The notes beneath the pieces were generated by a model. The model saw only the letters and a program-made list of their open reading frames with translations, made no database searches and was not told where the DNA came from. Below, in pieces: positions 33,427-42,275 of a DNA stretch of 64,000 nucleotides. This DNA is from Gemmatimonadaceae bacterium. Lineage in GTDB: Bacteria; Gemmatimonadota; Gemmatimonadetes; Gemmatimonadales; Gemmatimonadaceae. The stretch covers positions 1 to 64,000 of the forward strand of contig JAICKA010000005.1 in assembly GCA_025928185.1 (NCBI GenBank). The letters are read 5' to 3'. The position numbers and the translations under genes were made by a program. The stretch's first letter is position 1; each line of letters opens with the position of its first letter.

Positions 33427-34396
33427 TCGTCGCGACCACGCGCCCAGTCGCGGTATCGATGGCCGAGATGTCGTTCGATAGACCGTTCGCCGTGTAGACG
33501 TATCGGCCGTCCGGCGTGATCGCGATGCCCCACGGCCGCTTTCCGACGGGAATCGTCGCCAGGAGCTTGTAGGTCCGCGCGTCGAACACCGACACGTTGT
33601 TCGTGTGGCCGTTCGCGACGTACACGCGCCTGCCGTCCGGCGAGACGACGACGCCGACCGGTTTACCCTCGCCGCGCTCGATCGGGATCGTCTTGATGAT
33701 CTGACGCGTCTTCGTGTCGACGACGGTGAGCGAGCCGCCCACCTCGGCCGTGATGAACGCCCGCTTGCTGTCGGGCGAGAATGCGGCGGCGCGCGGGCGT
33801 AGATCGACGAGCAGATTGTCGACGACCTTGTTGGTGTGCGCGTCGATGACGGACACGCTGTTGCTCGTTTCGCTCGTGACGTAGATCCAGCGCTGGTCCG
33901 GACTGACGGACACGCCTTCCGGCTCGATGCCGACGACGAACGTGCCGATCTGCCTGCCCGTGCGCACGTCGACGGCGGTCGCGGTGCCGCCGTCTTCATT
34001 GGAGGCGTAGATGCGTGTGCCGTCCGGCGTGATGCCGAACTGCTCCGGGTCGGACCCGACGCGATATCGGCGGACGATCTTGCGCGACGCGACGTCGATC
34101 GCGACGACGGCATCGATGCTCGACGTGGTCTTCATCGCGGTGTTCACGCCGATGTGCGGCGTTTCGCCGCTCACCGCCACGTAGACGCGTGAGGGATCGC
34201 GGCCGACCTGGATGCCACGCGCGCGGCCGCCGACCGGCACCGTGGCGACAACGCGGTTCGTGCGCGAGTCGATGAACGTGACGTTCTTCGACAGCTCGTT
34301 GCTGACGAAGACGAGCGGCGCCGACTGTGCGCGGGCGGCATGCGCGCCGCCGCCGAGCAGCATGGCGGCCGCGACGATGTATGAGCTTTCTCTCAT
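33383..34396 (-). CDS. YVTN beta-propeller protein of PQQ-dehydrogenase clusters
   Basis: 337 aa. Signal peptide to about residue 23 (HAARAQ). The rest is a seven-bladed YncE/YVTN-type propeller with repeats such as IYASNEDGGTATAVDVRTGR, IYVTSETSNSVSVIDAHTNK, VYVANGHTNNVSVFDARTYK and VYTANGLSNDISAIDTATGR. This matches the PQQ-dependent-catabolism-associated propeller family (TIGR03866), found next to alcohol dehydrogenases of the XoxF/ExaA type. It is translationally coupled (four-base overlap) to the binding-protein gene upstream. Role in the periplasm unproven. Confidence 0.83.
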   Translation of the reverse strand: MRESSYIVAAAMLLGGGAHAARAQSAPLVFVSNELSKNVTFIDSRTNRVVATVPVGGRARGIQVGRDPSRVYVAVSGETPHIGVNTAMKTTSSIDAVVAIDVASRKIVRRYRVGSDPEQFGITPDGTRIYASNEDGGTATAVDVRTGRQIGTFVVGIEPEGVSVSPDQRWIYVTSETSNSVSVIDAHTNKVVDNLLVDLRPRAAAFSPDSKRAFITAEVGGSLTVVDTKTRQIIKTIPIERGEGKPVGVVVSPDGRRVYVANGHTNNVSVFDARTYKLLATIPVGKRPWGIAITPDGRYVYTANGLSNDISAIDTATGRVVATIKGGQRPWGVAIAR

Positions 34397-35295
34397 TGCG
34401 CGAAGTAGCAGGGTGAGTCGGCGGCCGCTGTGCCGAGCTGGTCGAGCAGCGCGCGCGACGACTCCTCGCCGGAGCGCGCGACGGGTTGCTCGGCCGCGTG
34501 CGTCAACGCGCCGTTCGCCGCGCGCGTCATGACGTACACCGGCTGGCGAAGCTGGTGGTTCCAGGCGCGGAAGCTGAGCGGGCGGCCCTTGTAGCCGTCG
34601 AACTGCGTCGTGTCGCGCGCGAGGAACTCCGCGATCGCCGCGGCCGAGCCGGAGCGGGCGCGCAGCGCCGATTCCCAGAGAATCTTCACGGCGAACCAGG
34701 CGCCCCAGGCGTCGGGTGACATTCCGGTGTCAAACCGCGAGCGGAAGCGTGCGTTGAGCGTGTCGGCGCCGAACCGGACGAGCGACGGATCCCACGCGAC
34801 GGCGACGAGCGATGCGCCGGCGGCGCCGTGTTCCGACGCATGCGCGAGAGCGAGCGCGTCGCGCAGCATGGCGTCGCTCGGGACGACGTGATACGCCGAC
34901 CGATTGCACTCCGCGCCGCGCAACGCGTCGCTCGTGCACGCGGTGTTGAAGTAGAGAATGCCGGCGGCGGCCGCCGCGTGAGCGAGCGCCGAGCAGGTCG
35001 AGGAGTCGTCGCCGCCAAGGAGCGCGGACAAGCGGTGCGATCGTGCGTCGGCCGCGGTGGTGACGATCATCTCGATCGAACCGCCGAACAAGCTTGCGGC
35101 GCGCTTTGCTTCGTCGACGCCCATCGCGACGCCTTGCTGACGGGCGTGCGTCGGCGCGGCGTTCCGGTTGTCGCCGGGAACGACGCCGATGCGCACGACC
35201 ACGGGCGCGCGCGTACGATGGCGAACGAGTGGAGCGACCGCCGTCATCAGCGACAGTCGGCGGACGAACTCTCGTCGGGTGAGAACGAACGTCAT
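34393..35295 (-). CDS. Periplasmic binding protein-like, PQQ-alcohol dehydrogenase associated
   Basis: 300 aa. The Tat-like signal (TRREFVRRLSLMTAVA) is followed by a type I periplasmic-binding fold: GVDEAKRAASLFGG, HAAAAAGILYFNTACTSDALRG, YHVVPSDAMLRDAL and FAVKILWESALRA. It resembles the substrate-binding family linked to PQQ-dependent alcohol dehydrogenases (TIGR03863). No permease or ATPase is in the cluster, so it may deliver a ligand or act as a chaperone rather than feed an ABC importer. It is divergent from xoxF with 151 bases between them. Confidence 0.8.
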   Translation of the reverse strand: MTFVLTRREFVRRLSLMTAVAPLVRHRTRAPVVVRIGVVPGDNRNAAPTHARQQGVAMGVDEAKRAASLFGGSIEMIVTTAADARSHRLSALLGGDDSSTCSALAHAAAAAGILYFNTACTSDALRGAECNRSAYHVVPSDAMLRDALALAHASEHGAAGASLVAVAWDPSLVRFGADTLNARFRSRFDTGMSPDAWGAWFAVKILWESALRARSGSAAAIAEFLARDTTQFDGYKGRPLSFRAWNHQLRQPVYVMTRAANGALTHAAEQPVARSGEESSRALLDQLGTAAADSPCYFAQ

Positions 35296-35446
35296 TTCAA
35301 GTGCTCGGCAGGCGATGCAAACCGCGCGCCTCAGGTGCGTACGGCGGCGTACAAACGTCCGTTGATGCGATCCGCCGTTCTGCGCGCGACCGATTCATGG
35401 GAACGCTTCGTGCACCCGGGGCTGCTCGAGCACCTTCACGAGACAC
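35296..35446. promoter_or_regulatory. Divergent promoter region between xoxF and its partner genes
   Basis: 151 bases separate the divergent starts at 35295 (minus) and 35447 (plus). It must hold both promoters and any lanthanide or alcohol control. A TACAAA at 35350-35355 is a weak -10 candidate. No strong operator palindrome and no good ribosome site before the xoxF ATG are visible. Confidence 0.5.
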
Positions 35447-37315
35447 ATGCCCCGGCCAGCGCTGAGACACCGATTCGCGCGCCGCCTCCCCTGGCGCGCC
35501 GCCACATTCGCGGCAGTCCTCGTCGCAGCTTGCCATCCAGAGCGCTCGCGCTCCACTGGAAGCATCGATGTGCAGACGGGTGGAACGGCGAATCCCAACG
35601 CCGCGAATCTGCCGCCCGACGACGGGCAGTGGGTACGCCCCGCAAAGGATTTCGCCTCGACGCGCTTCAGCAGTCTGACCGAGGTCAATACGCAGACGGT
35701 GCGCAGCCTGCGCCCGATCGCGACATTCTCCACCGGCGTGTTGCGCGGCCACGAAGCGGCGCCGATCGTCGCGAACAACACGATGTACATCATCACGCCG
35801 TATCCGAACATCGTGTACGCGCTCGACCTCACGAAGCCCGGGCTGCCGGTGAAGTGGAAGTACAATCCGAAACCCGAGCTGTCGTCGCAGGGCGTCGCGT
35901 GCTGCGACGTCGTGAATCGCGGCGTCGTGTTCGACGCCGGCAAGATCTTCCTCAATACGCTGGACGGCCACACCATCGCCCTCGATGCGGCGACGGGCAA
36001 ACCCGTGTGGAATACAAAGGTGGCAGAGATCAACCTGGGCGAGACCATTACGATGGCGCCGCTCGTGGTGAAGGGGCGCGTGCTCGTCGGCGACTCTGGC
36101 GGCGAGATGGGGGTGCGCGGTTGGGTCAGGGGACTCGATGAGAATACTGGTGCCGTGGTCTGGACTGCGTATCACACCGGACCCGATCAGGATGTGCTCA
36201 TCGGCGCGAACTTCAAGCCGTTTTACGCCAAGGATCAGGGCAAGGATCTCGGAGTGAGCAGTTGGCCGCCGGGAATGTGGAAGATCGGCGGCGGCACGAT
36301 GTGGGGATGGATCTCGTACGATCCGGCGCTCGATCTCATCTACTACGGAAGCGCCAACCCGGGCCCGTGGAATCCGGACGTGCGCCCGGGCGACAACAAG
36401 TGGACGGCGACGTTGTTCGCGCGGCATCCGGAAGACGGACAGGCAGTGTGGGCGTACCAGATCACGCCGCACGATCTGCACGACTACGATGGCGTCAACG
36501 AGCAGATTCTCGTCGACCTGCCGATCGGCGGCGCGACGCGCAAGGTGCTCATTCGGCCGGATCGCAACGGCTACGTCTACGTCATCGACCGGCAAACCGG
36601 TCAGGTGCTCGCGGCCAACCCGTACGGTTTCATCAACAGCACCACCGGCGTCGATCTGAAGACCGGCGCGCTGCAGTACAATCCCGCCAAGCAGCCGCAG
36701 GTCGAGAAGGTCGTGCGCGACATCTGTCCGGCGGCACCCGGCGCCAAGGACTGGCAGCCGACCGCGTTTTCGCCGGTCACCGGCCTGCTCTACATTCCTC
36801 ATCAGAATTTGTGCATGGACGAGGAAGGACTCTCGGCCAACTACATCGCCGGCACGCCGTACGTCGGCATGAACGTGAAGATGTACCCTGGCCCCGGCGG
36901 AAATCGCGGCGAGTTCGAAGCGTTCAATCCGGTCACCGGCAAGCAAGCGTGGGCGATCAAGGAGGATCTGCCGGTGTGGAGCGGCACCGTCGTCACGGCC
37001 GGCAACGTCGCGTTCTACGGCACGATGGACGGGTGGTTCAAGGCCGTGGACGCGCGCACGGGACAGCTGCTCTGGCAATTCAAGACCGGCTCGGGCATCA
37101 TCGGCCAGCCGGTTACCTATCGCGGACCTGACGGCCACCAGTACGTCGCCGTGCTCTCCGGCGTCGGTGGGTGGTCCGGCGCGATCGTCGCCGGCGCGCT
37201 CGACCCACGCGATTCGTCGGCGGCGCTCGGCTTCGTCAATGCCATGCGCGACCTGCCCGACAAGTCGTCGCTCGGCGGAATGTTGTACGTGTTCGGACTC
37301 GGTCCGGCGACATGA
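35447..37315 (+). CDS. xoxF: XoxF-type lanthanide-dependent PQQ methanol dehydrogenase, lipoprotein
   Basis: 622 aa. The PQQ eight-bladed propeller carries the vicinal disulfide Cys152-Cys153 (GVACCDVV), Glu220 (GGEMGVRGW), Asn304 in SANPGPWNPDVRPGDNKWT, and HDLHDYDGVNE. The last has catalytic Asp346 plus the extra Asp348 (DYD) that marks lanthanide-binding XoxF; Ca-dependent MxaF has Ala there. The N-terminus reads AAVLVAAC with Cys29 as a likely lipid-anchored residue, unusual for a soluble periplasmic enzyme. It oxidises methanol or other primary alcohols and passes electrons to the cytochrome encoded next. Its stop overlaps the xoxJ start. Confidence 0.92.
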   Translation: MPRPALRHRFARRLPWRAATFAAVLVAACHPERSRSTGSIDVQTGGTANPNAANLPPDDGQWVRPAKDFASTRFSSLTEVNTQTVRSLRPIATFSTGVLRGHEAAPIVANNTMYIITPYPNIVYALDLTKPGLPVKWKYNPKPELSSQGVACCDVVNRGVVFDAGKIFLNTLDGHTIALDAATGKPVWNTKVAEINLGETITMAPLVVKGRVLVGDSGGEMGVRGWVRGLDENTGAVVWTAYHTGPDQDVLIGANFKPFYAKDQGKDLGVSSWPPGMWKIGGGTMWGWISYDPALDLIYYGSANPGPWNPDVRPGDNKWTATLFARHPEDGQAVWAYQITPHDLHDYDGVNEQILVDLPIGGATRKVLIRPDRNGYVYVIDRQTGQVLAANPYGFINSTTGVDLKTGALQYNPAKQPQVEKVVRDICPAAPGAKDWQPTAFSPVTGLLYIPHQNLCMDEEGLSANYIAGTPYVGMNVKMYPGPGGNRGEFEAFNPVTGKQAWAIKEDLPVWSGTVVTAGNVAFYGTMDGWFKAVDARTGQLLWQFKTGSGIIGQPVTYRGPDGHQYVAVLSGVGGWSGAIVAGALDPRDSSAALGFVNAMRDLPDKSSLGGMLYVFGLGPAT

Positions 37316-38202
37316 CGCGCGAACGACCCGATACCGTGGCGCGCTGGCAGGAGCTCGGCGTGCTACTGCTGCCGGCACTGCTGTTCGCCGGACTGGCGGC
37401 CCACCGCTCGTCGCCGGATGCCCTCGCGCAAACCACCGGACAGAGCGAAGCGACCGCGTTGCGCGTCTGCTCCGATCCCAACAATCTGCCGTTCTCGAAC
37501 CGCGCCGGTGAAGGCTTCGAGAACAAGATCGCGGAGCTGATCGGCCGCGAGCTCGGATTGCCGGTGACGTACGACTGGTGGGCGCAGCGTCGCGGCTTTG
37601 CGCGGAACACGCTGAACGCCGGCGACTGCGATCTCGTGGTCGGCACGGTGGCGGGCATGGAGATGCTCGCGACGACGCGGCCGTATTATCGGTCGACGTA
37701 CGTCTTCGTCATGCGGCGCGACCGCCACCTCGACATTCGCTCGCTGAACGATCCGCGGCTGCGGACGCTCCAGGTGGGCGTGCAGCTCATCGGCGACGAT
37801 TTCTCGAACACGCCGCCGGCCCACGCACTGGCCAATCGCGGCATGTCGCGCAACATCGTCGGCTATCCGGTCTACGGAGACTATCGCCAACCGAATCCGC
37901 CGGCGCGCATCGTCGACGCCGTCGCCAAGGGAAGCGTCGACGTTGCGATCGTGTGGGGCCCGCTGGCTGGCTATTTCGCAAAACGCTCATCGGTGCCGCT
38001 CACGGTCACGCCGGTCAGCCCGCAGGTCGATCTGCCGTATCTCCCATTCGTGTTCGACATCGCCATGGGCGTGCGGCGCGGCGATTCGACGTTCAAGGCG
38101 CGCATCGAGTCGGTGATCGTCAGGCGCCAACCGGCCATCGACAGCATTCTGGACGCGTACGGCGTGCCGCGGCTGCCGCTGGCGCACCGCGCATCGCCAT
38201 GA
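37312..38202 (+). CDS. xoxJ: XoxJ-type periplasmic binding protein
   Basis: 296 aa from the ATG at 37312, overlapping the xoxF stop by four bases. Signal or anchor helix at about 17-35, then a solute-binding fold: LRVCSDPNNLPFSNRAGEGFENKIAE, LPVTYDWWAQRRGFARNTL, CDLVVGTVAGMEML and VDVAIVWGPLAGYF. This is the quinoprotein-dehydrogenase-associated binding family (MxaJ/XoxJ, TIGR03871), thought to help assemble or activate the dehydrogenase. Gene order xoxF-xoxJ-xoxG is kept except that xoxJ precedes the cytochrome. Confidence 0.88.
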   Translation: MTRERPDTVARWQELGVLLLPALLFAGLAAHRSSPDALAQTTGQSEATALRVCSDPNNLPFSNRAGEGFENKIAELIGRELGLPVTYDWWAQRRGFARNTLNAGDCDLVVGTVAGMEMLATTRPYYRSTYVFVMRRDRHLDIRSLNDPRLRTLQVGVQLIGDDFSNTPPAHALANRGMSRNIVGYPVYGDYRQPNPPARIVDAVAKGSVDVAIVWGPLAGYFAKRSSVPLTVTPVSPQVDLPYLPFVFDIAMGVRRGDSTFKARIESVIVRRQPAIDSILDAYGVPRLPLAHRASP

Positions 38203-38212
38203 GGATTCCCTG

Positions 38213-38767
38213 ATGTCGCTTCGTTCCCTTTCAGGGTTGCTGCTCGCCGGGGGTGCGCTGCTTGCGCAGGGCTGCAAGCGCGAAGCTCGGCCGCTCGAGA
38301 GTCCCTCGCCCGGCGCGCCGACGCTGCGCGTCGCCGAAGGCGTGCTCCAGCCCGGACCGACCTTCATCAGCGATACCGTGGAAGGTCCATACGACGACAA
38401 CGCCTACGGCACGGCGATGGGCCAGCAGCTGTTCGTGCAGATGAACTGCAGCGGCTGTCATTCCAACGGCGGCGGCGGCATGGGGCCGGCGCTGATGGAC
38501 GACGAATGGATCTACGGCAGCGCGCCGCAGCAGATCTTCTCGACCATTGCCGAAGGCCGACCGAACGGCATGCCGTCGTGGAAGTACAAGCTGAACGACA
38601 AGCAGATCTGGGAGCTCGTGGCGTACGTCCGTTCGCTGAGTGGGCTCACGCCGAAGGGCTCACGGCCCGGACGCATGGATCACATGATGACGTCGCCCGC
38701 GCCGAACCAGACGCCGAACGCCAAGCCGAAGAACACCGGACTGCCCAACGCCTCCAAGCAGCCCTGA
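38213..38767 (+). CDS. xoxG: XoxG-like lipoprotein cytochrome c
   Basis: 184 aa. Lipobox LAQGC gives a lipid-anchored Cys21. One c-type heme site, CSGCH (C79, C82, H83), with Met120 in GRPNGMPSW as the likely sixth ligand. The tail is Pro/Asn/Lys-rich and poorly conserved. From its position it should take electrons from XoxF and give them to the fused cytochrome domain of oxidase subunit II, whose gene begins only three bases after its stop. Named XoxG by context; a generic cytochrome c would look alike. Confidence 0.82.
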   Translation: MSLRSLSGLLLAGGALLAQGCKREARPLESPSPGAPTLRVAEGVLQPGPTFISDTVEGPYDDNAYGTAMGQQLFVQMNCSGCHSNGGGGMGPALMDDEWIYGSAPQQIFSTIAEGRPNGMPSWKYKLNDKQIWELVAYVRSLSGLTPKGSRPGRMDHMMTSPAPNQTPNAKPKNTGLPNASKQP

Positions 38768-38770
38768 CGC

Positions 38771-39721
38771 ATGCACTCGTTCTTTCATCCGACGTCGCCG
38801 CAGGCCCACGTCGTCACCACGCTGTGGTGGTGGATGTTCGGCGTGGGTGGCGCGGTATGGCTGATCGTCGTCATCGCGATGCTGTACGCGGCTCGCGCGC
38901 ACCGCGGCGAACGCGGCGACGATGGGCTGCTGCACGTGTCCGAATCGACGTACCACGCGATGGAACGTACCGTCATCGGGGCGGGTGTGGTCACGGTCGT
39001 GATTCTGCTGGCATTTCTGGCCTACGACTTTTCGGTCGGCGAGGCGCTGGCGCAGCATCCGGATCGCGCGCTCACGATCGATCTCACCGGACATCAGTGG
39101 TGGTGGGAAGCGACGTACGAGGATCCTGATCCGAGCAAGCGCATCACCACGGCGAACGAGATCCACGTGCCCGTTGGCCGGCCGGTGCAGATCAAGCTCC
39201 GATCGGCGGATGTCATTCACGGCTTCTGGGTGCCGAACCTGAACGGCAAGCGCGATCTGATTCCGGGCTACGTGAGCAGCCAGTGGTTCACCGCCGACAC
39301 CGCCGGTACATACCGCGGGCAGTGCGCGGAGTTCTGCGGATTGCAGCATGCGAACATGGCGCTGTACATCATCGCCGAACCTGCGGCGAAGTTCGACGCG
39401 TGGCTCGCCGCCTCCAGAACGACCGCCCCGCTGCCGACCAATTCAGCGACGCGCTTCGGCGAGCAGGTGTTCCTGACGGCGAACTGCGCGGTCTGTCACT
39501 CCATCGCGGGCACGCCGGCGATGGCGACGGTCGGGCCGAACCTCACGCACGTCGCCAGTCGGCGGAGCATCGCGGCGGGAACGCTCGCCAACAACAGAGC
39601 GAATCTCATGGGCTGGATCGTCGATCCGCAGGCGTTCAAGCCCGGCACGCTCATGCCGAAATCCACGATGCAACCGGCGGAGCTCCAGGCACTCGTCGCC
39701 TATCTGGAGACGCTGAAATGA
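38771..39721 (+). CDS. ctaC: Cytochrome c oxidase subunit II fused to cytochrome c (caa3 type)
   Basis: 316 aa. Two membrane helices (about 18-42 and 67-86), the HQWWWEATYED strand, and a complete CuA site: His150, Cys185, Cys189, His193, Met196 in CAEFCGLQHANM. After a linker, a C-terminal cytochrome c has CAVCH (239-243) and Met295 (GTLMP). This fusion defines caa3-type oxidases, which take electrons directly from a donor cytochrome. The stop overlaps the subunit I start (ATGA). The gene begins right after xoxG, tying the oxidase to alcohol oxidation. Confidence 0.93.
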   Translation: MHSFFHPTSPQAHVVTTLWWWMFGVGGAVWLIVVIAMLYAARAHRGERGDDGLLHVSESTYHAMERTVIGAGVVTVVILLAFLAYDFSVGEALAQHPDRALTIDLTGHQWWWEATYEDPDPSKRITTANEIHVPVGRPVQIKLRSADVIHGFWVPNLNGKRDLIPGYVSSQWFTADTAGTYRGQCAEFCGLQHANMALYIIAEPAAKFDAWLAASRTTAPLPTNSATRFGEQVFLTANCAVCHSIAGTPAMATVGPNLTHVASRRSIAAGTLANNRANLMGWIVDPQAFKPGTLMPKSTMQPAELQALVAYLETLK

Positions 39722-41670
39722 CCGCCCACGGCGCGAACCTGCCAGCCGACGTGACGCTCAGCGATGCCGCGATCGCCGATGAAGCCGCGACGCTGGACGC
39801 CGTGTGGCGCGACAAGCCCGGCTTCTGGGGCTGGCTCACGACGGTCGACCACAAGTCGATCGGCAAGCGGTATCTGATCACCGCCTTTCTCATGTTCCTG
39901 GCCGGCGGCATCGAAGCCGCCATGATGCGCACGCAGCTTGCGCGGCCGGAGAATGCGTTCCTCGGGCCCGATCGCTACAACCAGATCTTCACGACGCATG
40001 GCACGACGATGATGTTCCTGTTCGCCGTGCCCGTGATGAACGCCATGGGACTGTACTTCGTTCCGCTGATGGTCGGCGCGCGCAACGTCGCCTTCCCGCG
40101 CCTGAACGCGTTCGGCTACTGGTGCTATCTCGTCGGGGTCGTGTTCCTGTACGTGTCGCTGTTCGTGAACATGGGTCCGAACACCGGATGGACGGCGTAC
40201 GTCCCGCTCTCTGGGCCGCAGTTCGCGCCGGGCCATCGCGTGGACGTGTGGGCCCAGCTCGTGACGTTCACCGAGATCGCCGCGCTCGCCGCGGCCGTGA
40301 ACATCATCGTGACGACGTTCAAGATGCGAGCGCCCGGGATGTCGCTGAATCGCATCCCGATCTTCGTCTGGGCGCAGCTCGTCGTGTCGTTCATGATCGT
40401 GTTCGCGATGCCCGCCGTGGCGACGGGCAGCACGATCATGCTCGCCGCTGATCGCGCGGTCGACACGCAGTGGTTCAACCCCGCCGAAGGCGGCGACTCG
40501 CTGCTCTGGCAACACGTGTTCTGGTTCTTCGGGCACCCCGAGGTCTACATCATCTTTCTGCCGGCGCTCGGCATGATCACGCCGATCATCGAAACGTTCA
40601 GCCGGCGGCGGGTGTTCGGCTACTCGGCGCTCGTGCTGGCGAACATCACGACCGCGTTCTTCGGGTTCGGGTTGTGGGTGCACCACATGTTCGCGACGCC
40701 GATTCCCGAGTTGGGGCAGAGCTTGTTCACGGCGGCGAGCACGCTCATCGCCATTCCAACGGGCGTGCAGATCTTCTGCTGGATCGTTACGATGTGGTCC
40801 GGCCGGCCGCGCTTCACGACGGCGATGCTGTTCGTGCTCGGCTTCTTTTTCACCTTCGTGATCGGCGGCATCACCGGGGTGATGCTCGCGTCGGTCGGTT
40901 TCGACCAGCAGGCGCACGATACCTTCTTCGTCGTGGCGCATTTCCATTACGTGCTGCTCGGCGGCGCGGTGCTGCCGCTCATGGCCGCGTTCTATTTCTG
41001 GTATCCCAAAGTCACCGGCCGGCTGCTCAGCGAGCGGCTGGGCAAGTGGCACTTCTGGCTGTTCGTGATCGGCGTGAACGTCACCTTCTTCCCGATGCAC
41101 ATCCTCGGGCTCGAAGGCATGCCGCGGCGCGTCTACACGTATCACGAGCCGACCGGCTGGGGACCACTCAACCTGCTCGCGTCGCTTGGGGCGGTGGTGA
41201 TCGCGATCTCCGTCGTCATCTTCGTCGTCAACCTCGTCAAGAGCTATTGGTCGGGCGAAGTGGCCGGGCCGGATCCGTGGAGCTCGTCGGGTCTCGAGTG
41301 GGCGACAGCATCGCCCGCACCGTCATACAACTTTCTACATACGCCGATCGTCGGCAGCCGGCACCCGCTCTGGGAGCCGACCACGGACGCGCCGGTGCTC
41401 GTCGGCCTGCGCACCGACCGGCGCGAGGTGCTGTTGACGACGACCTTCGACGCACGGCCCGACAGCCGCAATCATCACCCCGATCCGTCGATCTGGCCGC
41501 TGTACGTCGCGTTGTGCATGGGCGTGACGTTCATCGGATCGATTTTCTCGCCGTACTTCATTCTCGGCGGAATCGGGCTGGCCTTCATCGGGCTCGCGGC
41601 GTGGGCGTGGCAAAGCTCGCATTCGGGCGGCCATGAGCTGATCGCCGCACCCGAGGCGGAGCCGATATGA
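39718..41670 (+). CDS. ctaD: Cytochrome c oxidase subunit I
   Basis: 650 aa from the ATG at 39718. Twelve core helices contain the heme a ligand His94 (FTTHGTTMMF), the CuB site in FFGHPEVYI with the cross-linked His/Tyr, HHMFATP, and AHFHYVLLGG with the heme a3/heme a histidines. The usual HHMFxTG is HHMFATPIPELGQ here. After the core, a polar linker (about 540-600) leads to two extra helices (SIWPLYVALCMGVTFIGSIF ...). Haem-copper oxidase type A by the HPEV Glu. Four-base overlaps on both sides. Confidence 0.93.
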   Translation: MTAHGANLPADVTLSDAAIADEAATLDAVWRDKPGFWGWLTTVDHKSIGKRYLITAFLMFLAGGIEAAMMRTQLARPENAFLGPDRYNQIFTTHGTTMMFLFAVPVMNAMGLYFVPLMVGARNVAFPRLNAFGYWCYLVGVVFLYVSLFVNMGPNTGWTAYVPLSGPQFAPGHRVDVWAQLVTFTEIAALAAAVNIIVTTFKMRAPGMSLNRIPIFVWAQLVVSFMIVFAMPAVATGSTIMLAADRAVDTQWFNPAEGGDSLLWQHVFWFFGHPEVYIIFLPALGMITPIIETFSRRRVFGYSALVLANITTAFFGFGLWVHHMFATPIPELGQSLFTAASTLIAIPTGVQIFCWIVTMWSGRPRFTTAMLFVLGFFFTFVIGGITGVMLASVGFDQQAHDTFFVVAHFHYVLLGGAVLPLMAAFYFWYPKVTGRLLSERLGKWHFWLFVIGVNVTFFPMHILGLEGMPRRVYTYHEPTGWGPLNLLASLGAVVIAISVVIFVVNLVKSYWSGEVAGPDPWSSSGLEWATASPAPSYNFLHTPIVGSRHPLWEPTTDAPVLVGLRTDRREVLLTTTFDARPDSRNHHPDPSIWPLYVALCMGVTFIGSIFSPYFILGGIGLAFIGLAAWAWQSSHSGGHELIAAPEAEPI

Positions 41671-42275
41671 GACGACTGCGCCCCGCAGGCAGCGTCGCCG
41701 AGCTGCCGACCGTGACGTTCGGCCACCGGAGCCTGATGTGGTGGGGCACGCTCGGCTTCATGACGATCGAGGGGTGGACCACCGCGCTGCTCGTAGCCTG
41801 CTACTTCTATCTGCGGCAGAACTTCGTGTCGTGGCCGCCGCTCCGCACGCCGCTTCCGAGTTTGCTCATCCCGTCGATCAACCTCGCAGTGATGCTGATC
41901 AGCATCGTGCCCGCGTATCTGGTCGAACGGGCGGGCAAGCGACTCGACGCGATGCCGATGCGCCGCTGGCTCGTGGTCTCGAGCCTGTTCGGCATCGCCA
42001 TTCTCGTGCTGCGCTGGTACGAGCTCTGGTCGCTGAACATCCGCTGGGACACCAACGCGTACGGCACCGCGGCGTGGACGCTCGTCGGCTTCCACGCCAC
42101 GCTGCTCGTGCTGGACGTGGCCGATACGATCGGGCTCACGCTGTTCCTGTTCATCAAGCGGATGCCGCCCAAGACGTTCAGTGACGCGGCGGACAACAGC
42201 TTCTACTGGTATTTCACCGTCTGTCTCTGGATTCCGCTCTATCTCATCGTCTATGTCGGCCCGCGAATTTTCTGA
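41667..42275 (+). CDS. ctaE: Cytochrome c oxidase subunit III
   Basis: 202 aa, shorter than classic subunit III (about 260), with five membrane segments as in caa3/bo3 oxidases. Recognisable features are LGFMTIEGWTTALLVACYFYLRQN, WDTNAYGTAAWTLVGFHATLL and DNSFYWYFTVCLWIPLYLIVY at the end. It overlaps the subunit I stop (ATGA) and the next gene by 23 bases. It stabilises the core subunits. Confidence 0.87.
   Translation: MRRLRPAGSVAELPTVTFGHRSLMWWGTLGFMTIEGWTTALLVACYFYLRQNFVSWPPLRTPLPSLLIPSINLAVMLISIVPAYLVERAGKRLDAMPMRRWLVVSSLFGIAILVLRWYELWSLNIRWDTNAYGTAAWTLVGFHATLLVLDVADTIGLTLFLFIKRMPPKTFSDAADNSFYWYFTVCLWIPLYLIVYVGPRIF

Noticed and set aside
35447-37315. Assignment as Ca-type MxaF or ethanol dehydrogenase ExaA
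   Set aside because: The DYD motif and the NPGPWNPDVRPGDNKWT region fit XoxF; no mxaI small-subunit gene is present.
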